Shown piece by piece: positions 1-8,443 of a stretch of 64,000 bases of DNA. How positions within the stretch are numbered: position 1 is the stretch's first letter; every line of letters starts with the position of its first letter. The stretch is taken from contig NZ_FOAB01000001.1 of the NCBI RefSeq assembly GCF_900109375.1, positions 310,001 to 374,000 on the forward strand, given 5' to 3'. The DNA is from Aquimarina amphilecti. GTDB lineage: Bacteria; Bacteroidota; Bacteroidia; Flavobacteriales; Flavobacteriaceae. The position numbers and the translations under genes were made by a program. The notes under the pieces were generated by a model that was not told the DNA's origin, ran no database searches, and saw only the letters and a program-made list of their open reading frames with translations.

Positions 1-1170
1 TAACTTCCCTTGTTTAAAGAAAAGCCCTGCAATATCCCCTTTGGATATTTTGTCTCTTCTTCCTCCAGAAATAAATAAAGTTTTCCAATCTGATTGCTTT
101 GGGATTGGAGCATCTTTTAATTCCTCTATTTCTGGATCAATTATGAAATCAGGAAGTTCTTCGTTTTTCCATTGCAAGATATAGGATGTGCCATCAGCAT
201 TCATCCTTGCAGTTCTACCGTTTCTATGCGTAAATTCTTGATTCTTTAAAGGCAAATGATAGTGAATAATGTACTTGATCTCTGGAATGTCAATTCCTCT
301 TGCCGCTAGATCTGTGGCAATAATTACTTTATGAGTTCCGTTACGAAACTTAATCAGGGCACGTTCTCTATCTTTTTGTTCCATACCTCCGTAAAAACAA
401 CCATGACTTATTTTGTATTCTTTTAAAAAATCACTCACTCGCTGAATGGAGTCTTTATAATTACAAAAGATAATCCCTGGTTGATTTCCAATATGGCTAA
501 GAGCTTTTACTAGTGTTGGTAATTTATCTTTTGTATCAGAGATAATACTTTTAATTTCTAATTGCGAAGAAGCTTCATCTAGATAATTGATTTGAACTGG
601 ATTTTGTAATCCTACAAAATCAGGAACTGCTACTTCTTGTGTTGCTGATGTTAAAACTCTTTTTTGAACGTTTGGTAGATGTTCTATAATCTCTATCATT
701 TCTTTTTCGAAACCAACCTCTAATGATTTGTCAAACTCATCAAGAACAATTGTTTTTATATGATCAGTAGAAAAACTATCTCTTCGTAGACGATCTGCGA
801 TTCTACCTGGTGTGCCGATTAGAATAGCTGGGCGATGTCTTAGGTCTAGTTTGTCTTGTGAACCAGATCTTCCTCCATATACTGCATTTATTTTGTATCC
901 TGTTCCCATATCCCTAGCTACTTGTTCAATCTGAATAGCTAATTCTCTAGAAGGCACTAAAACAAGGGTCTGAATTTCTGCACAACTACGATCCAATGTT
1001 TCAATAATTGGCAAGAGAAAAGCTAAAGTTTTACCAGTTCCGGTTGGGGATAACAACACTACATTGTCGCTAGAAGAAATTGCTAGTTTAGCCTCTTCTT
1101 GCATAGGGTTAAGCTTTTTAACTCCTAATTTTTGCAATATATTTTGCTGATTTTTTAAAGTAATAGACAT
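1..1170 (-). CDS. DEAD-box RNA helicase (C-terminus beyond window)
   Basis: Superfamily 2 ATP-dependent RNA helicase. 390 residues are visible and the reading frame stays open at base 1, so the 3' end is missing. The reverse translation shows the Walker A motif SPTGTGKT near residue 45, a Walker B motif of DEFD rather than DEAD, motif III SAT, and in the second RecA domain DLAARGIDIP followed by HRNGRTAR. The visible end carries a C-terminal extension (RRDKISKGDIAGLFFKQG) that resembles the RNA-binding tail of DbpA-type helicases. The start ATG at 1170 lies only four bases downstream of a consensus -7 box, so the mRNA may be leaderless. Probable role is ribosome assembly or RNA remodelling. 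The family call is sure; the DbpA assignment is inference. Confidence 0.93.
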   Translation of the reverse strand, partial: MSITLKNQQNILQKLGVKKLNPMQEEAKLAISSSDNVVLLSPTGTGKTLAFLLPIIETLDRSCAEIQTLVLVPSRELAIQIEQVARDMGTGYKINAVYGGRSGSQDKLDLRHRPAILIGTPGRIADRLRRDSFSTDHIKTIVLDEFDKSLEVGFEKEMIEIIEHLPNVQKRVLTSATQEVAVPDFVGLQNPVQINYLDEASSQLEIKSIISDTKDKLPTLVKALSHIGNQPGIIFCNYKDSIQRVSDFLKEYKISHGCFYGGMEQKDRERALIKFRNGTHKVIIATDLAARGIDIPEIKYIIHYHLPLKNQEFTHRNGRTARMNADGTSYILQWKNEELPDFIIDPEIEELKDAPIPKQSDWKTLFISGGRRDKISKGDIAGLFFKQGKL

Positions 1171-1174
1171 AGGG

Positions 1175-1206
1175 CAAAGGTACAGCTAATTACTACTTAA
1201 ATTCAA
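1175..1206 (-). promoter_or_regulatory. Bacteroidota promoter of the helicase gene
   Basis: On the minus strand, TTG (1204-1206) is followed after 21 nt by TACCTTTG (1175-1182), an exact match to the flavobacterial -33/-7 pattern TTG / TAnnTTTG. Only four bases separate the -7 box from the helicase ATG, which implies a leaderless or nearly leaderless transcript. Confidence 0.7.
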
Positions 1207-1495
1207 TAAAATTTTTAACTTAGAATTAATGTATTGTGTGTTTTTTGATATTTATTTTTTACAAATTGTAAAGTTTTTTTGATATATTACAATACACATT
1301 TATTTTATCTTACAAAGGTGGGCTAATTATTATTTTCTAAACTTTAGAGCCTTTACGAGGGTTTTTTAAGAGAAAATTCCCTAATTTTAAATGCACAATA
1401 CTTTTTTTAACACATTTTACACTTATTGATTTTACTTACTTAATTTTTGAGGCTTAGCAAGAATTTTATGCAAAACATTTAAAAGCTTAATAAAT
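1207..1495. other. Intergenic region between divergent genes
   Basis: Very A+T-rich spacer between the helicase promoter and the REC-glycosyltransferase gene. I see a short dyad, TACAA-A-TTGTA, near 1260-1270 and no ORF or RNA gene. No clear TTG/TAnnTTTG promoter for the rightward gene could be assigned. Confidence 0.5.
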
Positions 1496-2656
1496 ATGAA
1501 AAGAATTTTAGCGATAGATGACCAACAGTTAATTTTATTGTCTTTAGAAAAACACCTTTCTGATCTTGGTTATGAGATTAAATGTTCAGATAATGGAAAA
1601 GAAGGCCTATCGTTATTCGAATCTTTTTCTCCAGATCTTGTTATAGTTGATATTAATATGGATGGAATGTCGGGTTTAGAAGTTATAAAAACTATCAAAG
1701 AGGAAAAAAAATCAAATGTAAAAATACTAGTACTTTCTGGAAATAATGATGAGGATACAATAATAGATGGTTTTGATATGGGTATTGATGACTATATGAA
1801 AAAACCGTTATCTCTAAATGAGGTATCCGTAAGAATTGGAAGAATTTTAGGGATTAAACATGAAAGGTCTCCTTCTAAAGATTCTAAAGGTAAAATGTTA
1901 CAAAGAAATTGTGTTGGAGTTGTAATACCATGTTATAACGAGGAAAAAAGATTATTGAGTAAGGAATTTATAGATTTTACTAATAGTAATTTAGGATATC
2001 ATTTATGTTTTGTTAACGATGGCAGTACTGACGATACACTTAATGTATTGCGAGAATTAAGTAAAGGTAGAGAGGATAATATAAGTGTATATAATTGTGA
2101 GAAAAATGGTGGGAAAGGAGAAGCTGTACGACAAGGAGTTTTGCATTTAGCTCAAGACAAGCAACTGGATTATATAGGGTATTTAGATGCTGATCTATCA
2201 ACAGATTTTAAGGATTTTGATGACCTTGTTCAGACAATATCTACATCAGATTTTAAAATAGTCAGTGGCTCTAGAATGAGTAGGATGGGAGCAGATATTA
2301 CTAAAGAATCGGCTCGTAAGATTATAAGTAAAACGATAAACTTGATTATCCGGAATATCTTAGGGATGTCATTTAATGATACTCAATGTGGTGCTAAAAT
2401 AATGGACAAAGAAGTGTTTAATGAACTTTTTAAGGAGAAATTTATAACCAGATGGCTTTTTGATGTAGAAATATTTATGAGGATGAGAAAGTTTTATGGA
2501 AAGAAAAAGGCTATTTCATATATCTGTGAACAACCATTAAAAAGATGGATTCATGCAGATGGGTCTAAATTATCGATGAAGGACTCCGTGAAAATAGTGG
2601 GACAACTTGGGCATATAGCATATCACTATGGAGTAAAAGTGAAGAGTACTGCATAA
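1496..2656 (+). CDS. Response regulator-glycosyltransferase family 2 fusion
   Basis: A 386-residue two-domain protein. Residues 1-120 form a receiver domain with the acidic pair Asp8/Asp9, phospho-acceptor Asp52 (VIVDINM), Ser81 and Lys103 before Pro104. A linker of about 18 residues leads to a GT-A family 2 glycosyltransferase (about 139-386) like dolichyl-phosphate glucose/mannose synthases. It shows VVIPCYNEE, VNDGSTDDT, NGGKGEAVRQG, the metal-binding DAD at 231-233, NDTQCGAK and WIHADGSKLS. No transmembrane helix is evident, so it is probably cytosolic or peripheral on the inner membrane, moving sugar from a nucleotide donor to polyprenyl phosphate. Phosphorylation of the receiver would be expected to control catalysis, but that is inference. 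A convergent Hpt gene is the nearest partner; no kinase gene is adjacent. Confidence 0.9.
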   Translation: MKRILAIDDQQLILLSLEKHLSDLGYEIKCSDNGKEGLSLFESFSPDLVIVDINMDGMSGLEVIKTIKEEKKSNVKILVLSGNNDEDTIIDGFDMGIDDYMKKPLSLNEVSVRIGRILGIKHERSPSKDSKGKMLQRNCVGVVIPCYNEEKRLLSKEFIDFTNSNLGYHLCFVNDGSTDDTLNVLRELSKGREDNISVYNCEKNGGKGEAVRQGVLHLAQDKQLDYIGYLDADLSTDFKDFDDLVQTISTSDFKIVSGSRMSRMGADITKESARKIISKTINLIIRNILGMSFNDTQCGAKIMDKEVFNELFKEKFITRWLFDVEIFMRMRKFYGKKKAISYICEQPLKRWIHADGSKLSMKDSVKIVGQLGHIAYHYGVKVKSTA

Positions 2657-2694
2657 AACAACCTACTTACAAAGTATTTTGTAAGTAGGTTGTT
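2657..2694. terminator. Bidirectional intrinsic terminator, 17-bp stem
   Basis: A perfect inverted repeat: arms 2657-2673 and 2678-2694, with a 4-nt loop. It lies immediately after the REC-GT2 stop codon. T-runs on both sides are modest. The stop codon of the convergent Hpt gene (2667-2669) lies inside the left arm, so the hairpin forms the 3' end of both transcripts. Confidence 0.8.
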
Positions 2695-2987
2695 ATATTT
2701 TGCAGAATACTTTCAAATTCTTCTCGGAGAGTTTCAGAAGCACTTTTTAAATTATCCTCATATTTCTCTGCCGTATCATAGCTGGTTTTTAAACCTAGAA
2801 TACTAATTTTGTGTTTCAGTTTATGAACATCCTCGGCAGCTTTTTTATATTTTTTTGAATTTATACTCACAAAGTATTTTTCTTTTTCTTCAGGAAATTC
2901 TCTTCGTATAACTTTGAAAATTTTTTCTTCAAAAGCTTTGTCACCATTTGATAAATTTTCGATAAAGGATAGATTCGGTTCTTCCAT
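2667..2987 (-). CDS. Histidine-containing phosphotransfer (Hpt) domain protein
   Basis: A single-domain, 106-residue, all-helical protein. The segment AAEDVHKLKHKISILGL fits the Hpt signature, in which the first His of HKLKHKxxxxG is the phospho-acceptor on a four-helix bundle. The length is normal for a stand-alone Hpt module. It would pass phosphate between a hybrid kinase and a receiver. It converges on the REC-glycosyltransferase gene, and the two share one terminator, so the receiver next door is the obvious candidate partner. A -7 box, TAAATTTG (minus strand, 3016-3023), lies 28 nt upstream of the ATG; no -33 TTG is clear. Family call good, partner inferred. Confidence 0.8.
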   Translation of the reverse strand: MEEPNLSFIENLSNGDKAFEEKIFKVIRREFPEEKEKYFVSINSKKYKKAAEDVHKLKHKISILGLKTSYDTAEKYEDNLKSASETLREEFESILQNITTYLQNTL

Positions 2988-3408
2988 AAAAGTGTATTTG
3001 CGTTTAGATACATTCCAAATTTACAGTTAATTAAAGAAAAAAAACATTAATTCTCTTTAATATTTTAAGGGAATTATTAGTTTTTTTAAATCTGGACAGC
3101 CATATATTTTAGTTATAATTGAGTGACAATATCATTTAGTTTCTTTAGTTACAATATTCTTTAACTGCTTATGCTAATCTATAATCAGGAGATATTATTT
3201 AACAGTAATTCTCCCTAATTATTGTTAATAAGAGTAGTTATTCACATATTTTTGTTTACAATAACTACGTTTTTAACATTTTTATCTAGGTTATCAACAT
3301 TTTTTGTAAGAAAAAACTTCATTTAAAAATTTATTTTTAATTTTTATTAAATTTTATCGATATAAATGTGTTTTATATATAATTATTAACAATTTTATAT
3401 TAAAAATG
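2988..3408. other. A+T-rich intergenic region
   Basis: About 420 bases of very A+T-rich DNA upstream of the Hpt gene with no credible ORF in either strand. It contains the Hpt -7 box at 3016-3023 and otherwise nothing I can assign. Confidence 0.5.
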
Positions 3409-3440
3409 TTGATTATATGTTAATAACTGTATATATTTAC
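3409..3440 (+). promoter_or_regulatory. Candidate promoter of the small leader unit
   Basis: TTG (3409-3411), 21 nt, then TATATTTA (3433-3440). This differs from TAnnTTTG in the last base only. It is positioned to start a transcript at about 3446, just ahead of a short ORF and a terminator. Confidence 0.5.
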
Positions 3441-3468
3441 TATAATTAATCCTTAAATCACACAGTTA

Positions 3469-3525
3469 TGAATCATCTTTATTCTTCTATTGAGCTTATT
3501 TTTAAAAGTGCAGTTGACTTCTTAA
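3469..3525 (+). CDS. Putative Leu-rich leader peptide (18 aa)
   Basis: A short ORF reading MNHLILLLSLFLKVQLTS then TAA; seven of its 18 residues are Leu and one is Ile. It lies between a promoter-like sequence and a strong intrinsic terminator. The stretch just after it, about 3525-3560, is conspicuously G+C-rich for this region and contains nested inverted repeats (CGCAT...ATGCG and GGAT...ATCC). Promoter, amino-acid-biased peptide, structured RNA and terminator is the arrangement of a ribosome-mediated attenuator, as in the His leader at 44.06 kb. Unlike that case, the next gene is a Crp-type regulator rather than a leucine or ilv gene. It could equally be a small RNA gene or a relic. Confidence 0.4.
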
Positions 3526-3598
3526 GGGATCTTCCCGGCGCATCCAGTTATGCGATCCGTAAATAGTAATAAATTGTTTAGTGTATTTTATAAATAGT

Positions 3599-3634
3599 AA
3601 AAGAGGTTGTTTTCCATATACAACCTCTTTTTTT
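3599..3634 (+). terminator. Intrinsic terminator/attenuator upstream of Crp-type gene
   Basis: Stem of 12 bp, arms AAAAGAGGTTGT (3599-3610) and ACAACCTCTTTT (3620-3631), 9-nt loop, followed by a T run. It ends the small leader unit about 80 nt before the Crp/Fnr-type gene. Confidence 0.8.
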
Positions 3635-3715
3635 ATGCCTTAATAATGATATAAGCTTTAATGCACTTGCTCACTAATTAAATATTTTGTTCTTTCGCTA
3701 CTATAGCCAAATATC

Positions 3716-4288
3716 TTGAAAGATTTAGAACAAAAAATACGCTCCTTTACGCCTGTTAGTGATTCAGATATGAAATACGGCATGCAATTCTATAGAAAAG
3801 AAGTGTATAAAAAAGGAGCATATTTAATCAAACCTGAGCAATCTATTGAAGATTTTTATTTTATGAAAAAAGGCTGTGTTACCTATTATACAATAGAGGA
3901 TGGGGTGACGCGGGTTATGGAGTTCTTTACAGAAGGTTCTTTTTTTACAGATTTGTATCCATATATTGAAGAAATTCCATCCGAATCTTATTTAGAGGTT
4001 ACCGAAGATTCAACGGTTTATACAATTTCTAAAACCGATGCACTTAAGGTTTTTGATTACTCTCATTCGTTAGAGCGTTTTGGACGATTATCGATGCAAA
4101 AAGCCTTTATTAATAATTTTCAAAGAATTAATAGAATGAAGAATCTTTCTAACCAAGAACGTTATCTTCAATTATTAGAAAAACGACCATCACTTTTTCA
4201 GCGTGTTCCACAATATCTTATCGCTTCGTATTTGGGTTTAACTCCAGTAGGTCTTTCCAAAATAAGAAAGAGACTAAGTCAACAATGA
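3716..4288 (+). CDS. Crp/Fnr-family transcriptional regulator
   Basis: 190 residues. An N-terminal cyclic-nucleotide-binding-like beta-roll (about 20-120; FYFMKKGCVTYYT, FFTEGSFFTD) is joined to a helical dimerisation segment and a short C-terminal helix-turn-helix (VPQYLIASYLGLTPVGLSKI). This is the usual compact flavobacterial form, without the cysteines of Fnr. An in-frame stop lies at 3704-3706, so translation begins at TTG 3716 or at an internal ATG (3770) that would cut into the domain; TTG is preferred. It stands 210 nt upstream of the acyl-CoA operon on the same strand and is a plausible regulator of it, though this is inferred from position only. A terminator-like hairpin precedes it. 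Confidence 0.85.
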   Translation: MKDLEQKIRSFTPVSDSDMKYGMQFYRKEVYKKGAYLIKPEQSIEDFYFMKKGCVTYYTIEDGVTRVMEFFTEGSFFTDLYPYIEEIPSESYLEVTEDSTVYTISKTDALKVFDYSHSLERFGRLSMQKAFINNFQRINRMKNLSNQERYLQLLEKRPSLFQRVPQYLIASYLGLTPVGLSKIRKRLSQQ

Positions 4289-4498
4289 TTTTATTATTAG
4301 ATGTTTACATTATATGTCTGAGATAGTCAATTAAAATTCTACGCTTATTTGAATAAATTATTTAGAAGTTTAAAATTGATTTTTAAAACCAAACAATATC
4401 TTAAAATTCGTATTTATTAAACCAGTTTAATTAGAATCTATTAAATATTCACGAAATTTATTGAGTTGTCAATAATCAACTTCTTAAAACTTCGCACA

Positions 4499-6313
4499 AT
4501 GGCTAAAGAATATATAGATATAGATACTCTAAAATACCTTTTATATGATGTTCATCAATTAGAAGAGGTGTTACAGCAAGACCGTTTTGCTGATCATGAT
4601 AAAGAATCACTAAATTTATTTTTAGATTCAGTAAAAGAATTTTCAGATCGTGAATTGTTCCCTTATTTTAAGGAAATGGATGAAACCCCGGCTTATTATA
4701 AAGATGGTGGTGTAGTTGTTCATAAACAAGTAGAGGTTATGATGAAAAAGGGAGGTGAGATGGGGCTGATATCAGGAACTTTTGATTATGAAGCAGGAGG
4801 ATTACAATTACCAATGATGATGTATACCGCCTCCGCTTTTATTCAGGACGCTGCCAATAATCATTTACCAGGATATGTTGGATTGACATTGGGAGCTGCA
4901 GAATTAATTATTCATTTTGCTAATAAAGAATTAAACGAGGTCTATGTTCCCAATATGCTTTCCGGCAATTGGGGAGGAACAATGTGTTTAACCGAACCAC
5001 AAGCAGGTAGCTCATTATCCGATGTTGTAACAAAAGCAACACCACAGGAAGATGGTTCTTATAAAATACTTGGGCAAAAAATATTCATTTCTGGAGGAGA
5101 TCATCAATATGCAGAAAATTTTGTACATCTTGTTTTAGCTCGTATAGAAGGAGCTCCTGCAGGTACTAAAGGAATATCTTTATTTATTGTTCCTAAAAAA
5201 AGACCAGACGGCAATGGAGGTTTAACTCCGAATGATGTTACCACTGTTGCTGATTTTCAGAAAATGGGACAGCGAGGTTATTGCACCACACATTTAGGCT
5301 TTGGAGATGCAGATGATTGCAAAGGTTGGCTCGTTGGAGAGCCTCATCAAGGCCTTAAATACATGTTTTTAATGATGAACGGTGCGCGCATAGCTGTCGG
5401 GAGAGGTGCTGCTGCAATTGCGACAGCTGCATATCAAGCATCATTGCAATATGCTAAAGAACGTCCGCAAGGTAGAAAACTAGCCAATACAGGTAAGAAA
5501 GATCCAGAACAGGGCCAAACATTAATTATTAATCATCCTGATGTAAGGAGAATGCTATTGTTACAGAAGGTAATTGCTGAAGGGTCCTTAAGTTTGGTTT
5601 TATTGGCATCAAAATATTATGATCTAAAAGAGACCTCACAAGAGGAGTCCGAAAAAGAAAAATACAGTTTATTGTTGGAATTGATTATTCCTATGGTTAA
5701 GACATACCCTTCTGATATGGGAGCTCATGCTGTATCTAATGGATTGCAAGTGCTTGGAGGATATGGATTTTGTTCGGATTTTATACTACAACAATATCAT
5801 AGAGATATTCGAATTTTTCCTATTTATGAAGGTACGACGGGTATACAGTCCCAAGATTTGTTAGGGAGAAAACTTCTAATGGAAAATGGAAAAGCTTTAG
5901 AAGCACTTAACAATGAAATAATGCAAACTATTAGACAAGCATCAGAGTATGATGATCTTCGGAGGTATGCTAATGCCTTAGGAGAGAAATTGTTATTAAC
6001 TCAGAAAGTAATAGGTTTCTTGATTGGCTTTGCAAAAAAAGGAGATTATCAACGTTTTTTATCGGATGCAACTCCATTTATGGAATTCTTTAGTAATATA
6101 ACTATTGCTTGGATATGGTTGGATATGGCGGTTAATGCTAAAAGTGCCATAATAAAAGGAAGTACTAACTATTCTGAAGAGTTTTATGAAAGTAAAATTC
6201 ACGCAATGAAATTCTATTTCAAATATGAGTTGCCTAAAACAAGTGGACTTTCAGAAATCCTTATGGATGAAGAGGTGCTAACAATTTTAGGAGAGAAGGA
6301 AGTTTTTAATTAA
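4499..6313 (+). CDS. Acyl-CoA dehydrogenase, long (about 600-residue) type
   Basis: FAD-dependent acyl-CoA dehydrogenase that introduces an alpha-beta double bond in an acyl-CoA. The 604 residues are longer than the usual 380-400 because of a C-terminal helical extension, as in FadE12/DmdC-type enzymes. Seen: CLTEPQAGSSLSD (FAD/substrate loop), GQKIFISGGDH, GYGFCSDFILQQYHRDIRI and YEGTTGIQSQDLLGRK, in which Glu444 would be the catalytic base. The frame is open to a TTG at 4466, but ATG 4499 (MAKEYIDIDT) matches the family N-terminus and is chosen. It is the first gene of a long operon; spacing to the next gene is 67 nt. The exact acyl substrate is not visible; 3-methylmercaptopropionyl-CoA activity is possible but unsupported by neighbours. 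Confidence 0.92.
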   Translation: MAKEYIDIDTLKYLLYDVHQLEEVLQQDRFADHDKESLNLFLDSVKEFSDRELFPYFKEMDETPAYYKDGGVVVHKQVEVMMKKGGEMGLISGTFDYEAGGLQLPMMMYTASAFIQDAANNHLPGYVGLTLGAAELIIHFANKELNEVYVPNMLSGNWGGTMCLTEPQAGSSLSDVVTKATPQEDGSYKILGQKIFISGGDHQYAENFVHLVLARIEGAPAGTKGISLFIVPKKRPDGNGGLTPNDVTTVADFQKMGQRGYCTTHLGFGDADDCKGWLVGEPHQGLKYMFLMMNGARIAVGRGAAAIATAAYQASLQYAKERPQGRKLANTGKKDPEQGQTLIINHPDVRRMLLLQKVIAEGSLSLVLLASKYYDLKETSQEESEKEKYSLLLELIIPMVKTYPSDMGAHAVSNGLQVLGGYGFCSDFILQQYHRDIRIFPIYEGTTGIQSQDLLGRKLLMENGKALEALNNEIMQTIRQASEYDDLRRYANALGEKLLLTQKVIGFLIGFAKKGDYQRFLSDATPFMEFFSNITIAWIWLDMAVNAKSAIIKGSTNYSEEFYESKIHAMKFYFKYELPKTSGLSEILMDEEVLTILGEKEVFN

Positions 6314-6380
6314 GGAGGTTATTTCTGTATTTACGGATTTAAGAATAATATCAATAAAACATTAATTCATTAAACATATA

Positions 6381-7157
6381 ATGAACAGTATAAAACAATC
6401 ATTTAATTTAGAAGGAAAGGTAGCAATTATAACAGGTTCAAGTAAAGGAATCGGAAAATCTATAGCACAGGGTTTGGCAGAACAGGGAGCAAAGGTTGTT
6501 ATTAGTAGTAGGAGTCAGGATGCCGTTGATGAAGTAGCCAGAGAGTTTCAGGGAGCAGGTTTAAAAGCGATAGGTATTGCTTGTCATGTTGGAAAGGCAG
6601 ATCAACGAAAAACTCTAGTACAGAAAACGATTGAGCATTATGGAGGAGTTGATATTTTGGTTAATAATGCCGCTATAAATCCGGTATTTGGACCAATAGA
6701 GGATGCAGATGAGAGTATTTTTGATAAAATTATGGATATTAATGTAAAGGCACCTTGGATGTTGTCTAATCTTATATTAGAATCGATGCAACAAAGAGGT
6801 GGTGGGAGTATAATCAATATTGCATCCGTAGAAGCTTTACATCCCGGAGCAGGTTTAGGGTTGTATAGTACAAGTAAAGCAGCGTTATTAATGTTAACTA
6901 AAAACCAAGCCAAAGAATGGGGACAACACGGAATTCGTGCAAATGTAGTATGCCCAGGATTGATTAAGACTAAATTTAGTGCCGCACTTTGGCAGAATGA
7001 GAAGCTATTAAACAAAATTGAAAAAACACTGCCCACAGCTCGTATGGGAATGCCTGATGAAATGGCTGGTATAGTATGTTTATTGTCATCAAAGGCAGGA
7101 GCATATATGACAGGAGGTGTTTATAACGCGGATGGTGGTTATATGATTGCAGGATAG
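6381..7157 (+). CDS. Short-chain dehydrogenase/reductase (SDR)
   Basis: A 258-residue classical SDR, NAD(P)-dependent. Seen: the TGSSKGIGKS cofactor loop, NNAA, Ser in IASVEA, and the catalytic YSTSK. The C-terminal glycine-rich end, ADGGYMIAG, is typical of 3-hydroxyacyl/3-oxoacyl reductases. It lies between the two acyl-CoA dehydrogenases. In the levulinate (lva) pathway an SDR at the comparable place interconverts 4-oxo- and 4-hydroxyacyl-CoA, which is one possible role here; 3-hydroxyacyl-CoA oxidation is the other. Confidence 0.92.
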   Translation: MNSIKQSFNLEGKVAIITGSSKGIGKSIAQGLAEQGAKVVISSRSQDAVDEVAREFQGAGLKAIGIACHVGKADQRKTLVQKTIEHYGGVDILVNNAAINPVFGPIEDADESIFDKIMDINVKAPWMLSNLILESMQQRGGGSIINIASVEALHPGAGLGLYSTSKAALLMLTKNQAKEWGQHGIRANVVCPGLIKTKFSAALWQNEKLLNKIEKTLPTARMGMPDEMAGIVCLLSSKAGAYMTGGVYNADGGYMIAG

Positions 7158-7225
7158 TTTTTCTTGCATTTTATGTAATTTCTTTTATTCCAATTAATAG
7201 CTAAAACAAATAAGATACTTACAAA

Positions 7226-8440
7226 ATGAATTTTGATTATTCGGAAAAAGTCATAGAATTACAAAACAAACTAACGGTGTTTTTTGAAGAACACATATTA
7301 CCTGTGGAAAAGGAAGTTAATGACTTTCTTTATAATCCAGATAATCGTTGGAAATCCTGGCCAGGATTAGAAGATTTGAAAAATAAAGCCAAAGCTGTAG
7401 GGTTATGGAATCTATTTTTGCCAGAAACATATGGGAACTTAAGTCCTGGATTAACGAATTTAGAGTATGCGCCATTAGCTGAGATTATGGGGCGTGTTTT
7501 ATGGTCTTCAGAAATATTTAATTGTAGTGCTCCGGATACAGGTAACATGGAAGTTTTAGCTAAGTACGGTTCAGAAAATCAAAAGAAGAAATGGTTAAAG
7601 CCTTTAATGAATGGAGAAATTAGGTCTGCTTTTTTGATGACAGAACCACAAGTAGCCTCTTCGGATGCCACGAATATAGAAACTTCGATAATTAAAGATG
7701 GAGATGAATATGTTATTAATGGAACAAAATGGTGGTCTTCTGGAGGAATGAACCCACATTGCAAGATTGCTATTGTTATGGGGAAAACAGATCCTAAGGC
7801 CTCAAGGCATCAACAGCAGAGTATGATTTTAGTTCCTATGGAGACTCCTGGATTAAAGATTGTTAGACCTTTATCTGTTTTTGGATTTTATGATTCGCCA
7901 GAAGGTCACGCTGAGATTATTTTAGATAATGTTAGAGTACCAAAAGAAAATTTGATATTAGGAGAAGGTAGAGGGTTTGAGATTGCCCAAGGAAGATTAG
8001 GCCCTGGTCGAATTCATCATTGTATGCGTTTGATTGGAATGGCTCAGCGATCTTTAGAATTAATGTCTACACGTGCCGCAGAGCGTATTGCTTTTGGAAA
8101 AACATTTAAAGATTATAGTAGCATTAGACAAGAAATTGCTCAATCACAATGCGATATAGAACAGGCAAGATTGCTAACACTTTCTACAGCTGATAAAATG
8201 GATAAATTGGGTAATAAGTTATCTAAAGATTTAATAGCAATGATAAAAATTGTTGCTCCAAATATGGCATTAAAAGTAATAGATAGAGCTATGCAGATAC
8301 ATGGAGGAAAGGGAGTGGGCCCAGATACACCTCTAGCACATTTTTTCGTCGCTGCGAGAATGCTTCGTTTAGCGGATGGACCAGACGAGGTGCATATGTA
8401 CCAGTTAGGAAAAAGCGTAATTAAGAAATATTCTGAATAA
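7226..8440 (+). CDS. Acyl-CoA dehydrogenase, ACAD10/ACAD11-like
   Basis: 404 residues, strikingly similar to the C-terminal dehydrogenase half of ACAD10/ACAD11. It shows [43 protein letters not shown] and [11 protein letters not shown]. At the place where most acyl-CoA dehydrogenases have the catalytic Glu (YEGT), this protein reads ADGP, putting Asp384 there. In ACAD11 the dehydrogenase domain acts on 4-phosphoacyl-CoA made by its own kinase domain. Here the kinase is encoded separately by the next gene, three bases downstream, so the two are almost certainly co-translated partners. The fold is certain; the 4-phosphoacyl substrate is inference from family and neighbour. Confidence 0.93.
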   Translation: MNFDYSEKVIELQNKLTVFFEEHILPVEKEVNDFLYNPDNRWKSWPGLEDLKNKAKAVGLWNLFLPETYGNLSPGLTNLEYAPLAEIMGRVLWSSEIFNCSAPDTGNMEVLAKYGSENQKKKWLKPLMNGEIRSAFLMTEPQVASSDATNIETSIIKDGDEYVINGTKWWSSGGMNPHCKIAIVMGKTDPKASRHQQQSMILVPMETPGLKIVRPLSVFGFYDSPEGHAEIILDNVRVPKENLILGEGRGFEIAQGRLGPGRIHHCMRLIGMAQRSLELMSTRAAERIAFGKTFKDYSSIRQEIAQSQCDIEQARLLTLSTADKMDKLGNKLSKDLIAMIKIVAPNMALKVIDRAMQIHGGKGVGPDTPLAHFFVAARMLRLADGPDEVHMYQLGKSVIKKYSE

Positions 8441-8443
8441 AAT

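Noticed and set aside
2988..3408. Possible replication origin or small RNA in the A+T-rich spacer
   Set aside because: A+T-rich but no clustered DnaA-box-like repeats, dnaA gene or clear hairpin; composition alone is not enough.
3480..3566. Alternative frame ending SSYAIRK in the leader unit
   Set aside because: No start codon is in frame without assuming an added base; kept only as a remark under the leader finding.
6638..7036. 132-codon open frame on the minus strand
   Set aside because: Exact antisense shadow of the SDR gene at 6381-7157; low-complexity product with no motif.
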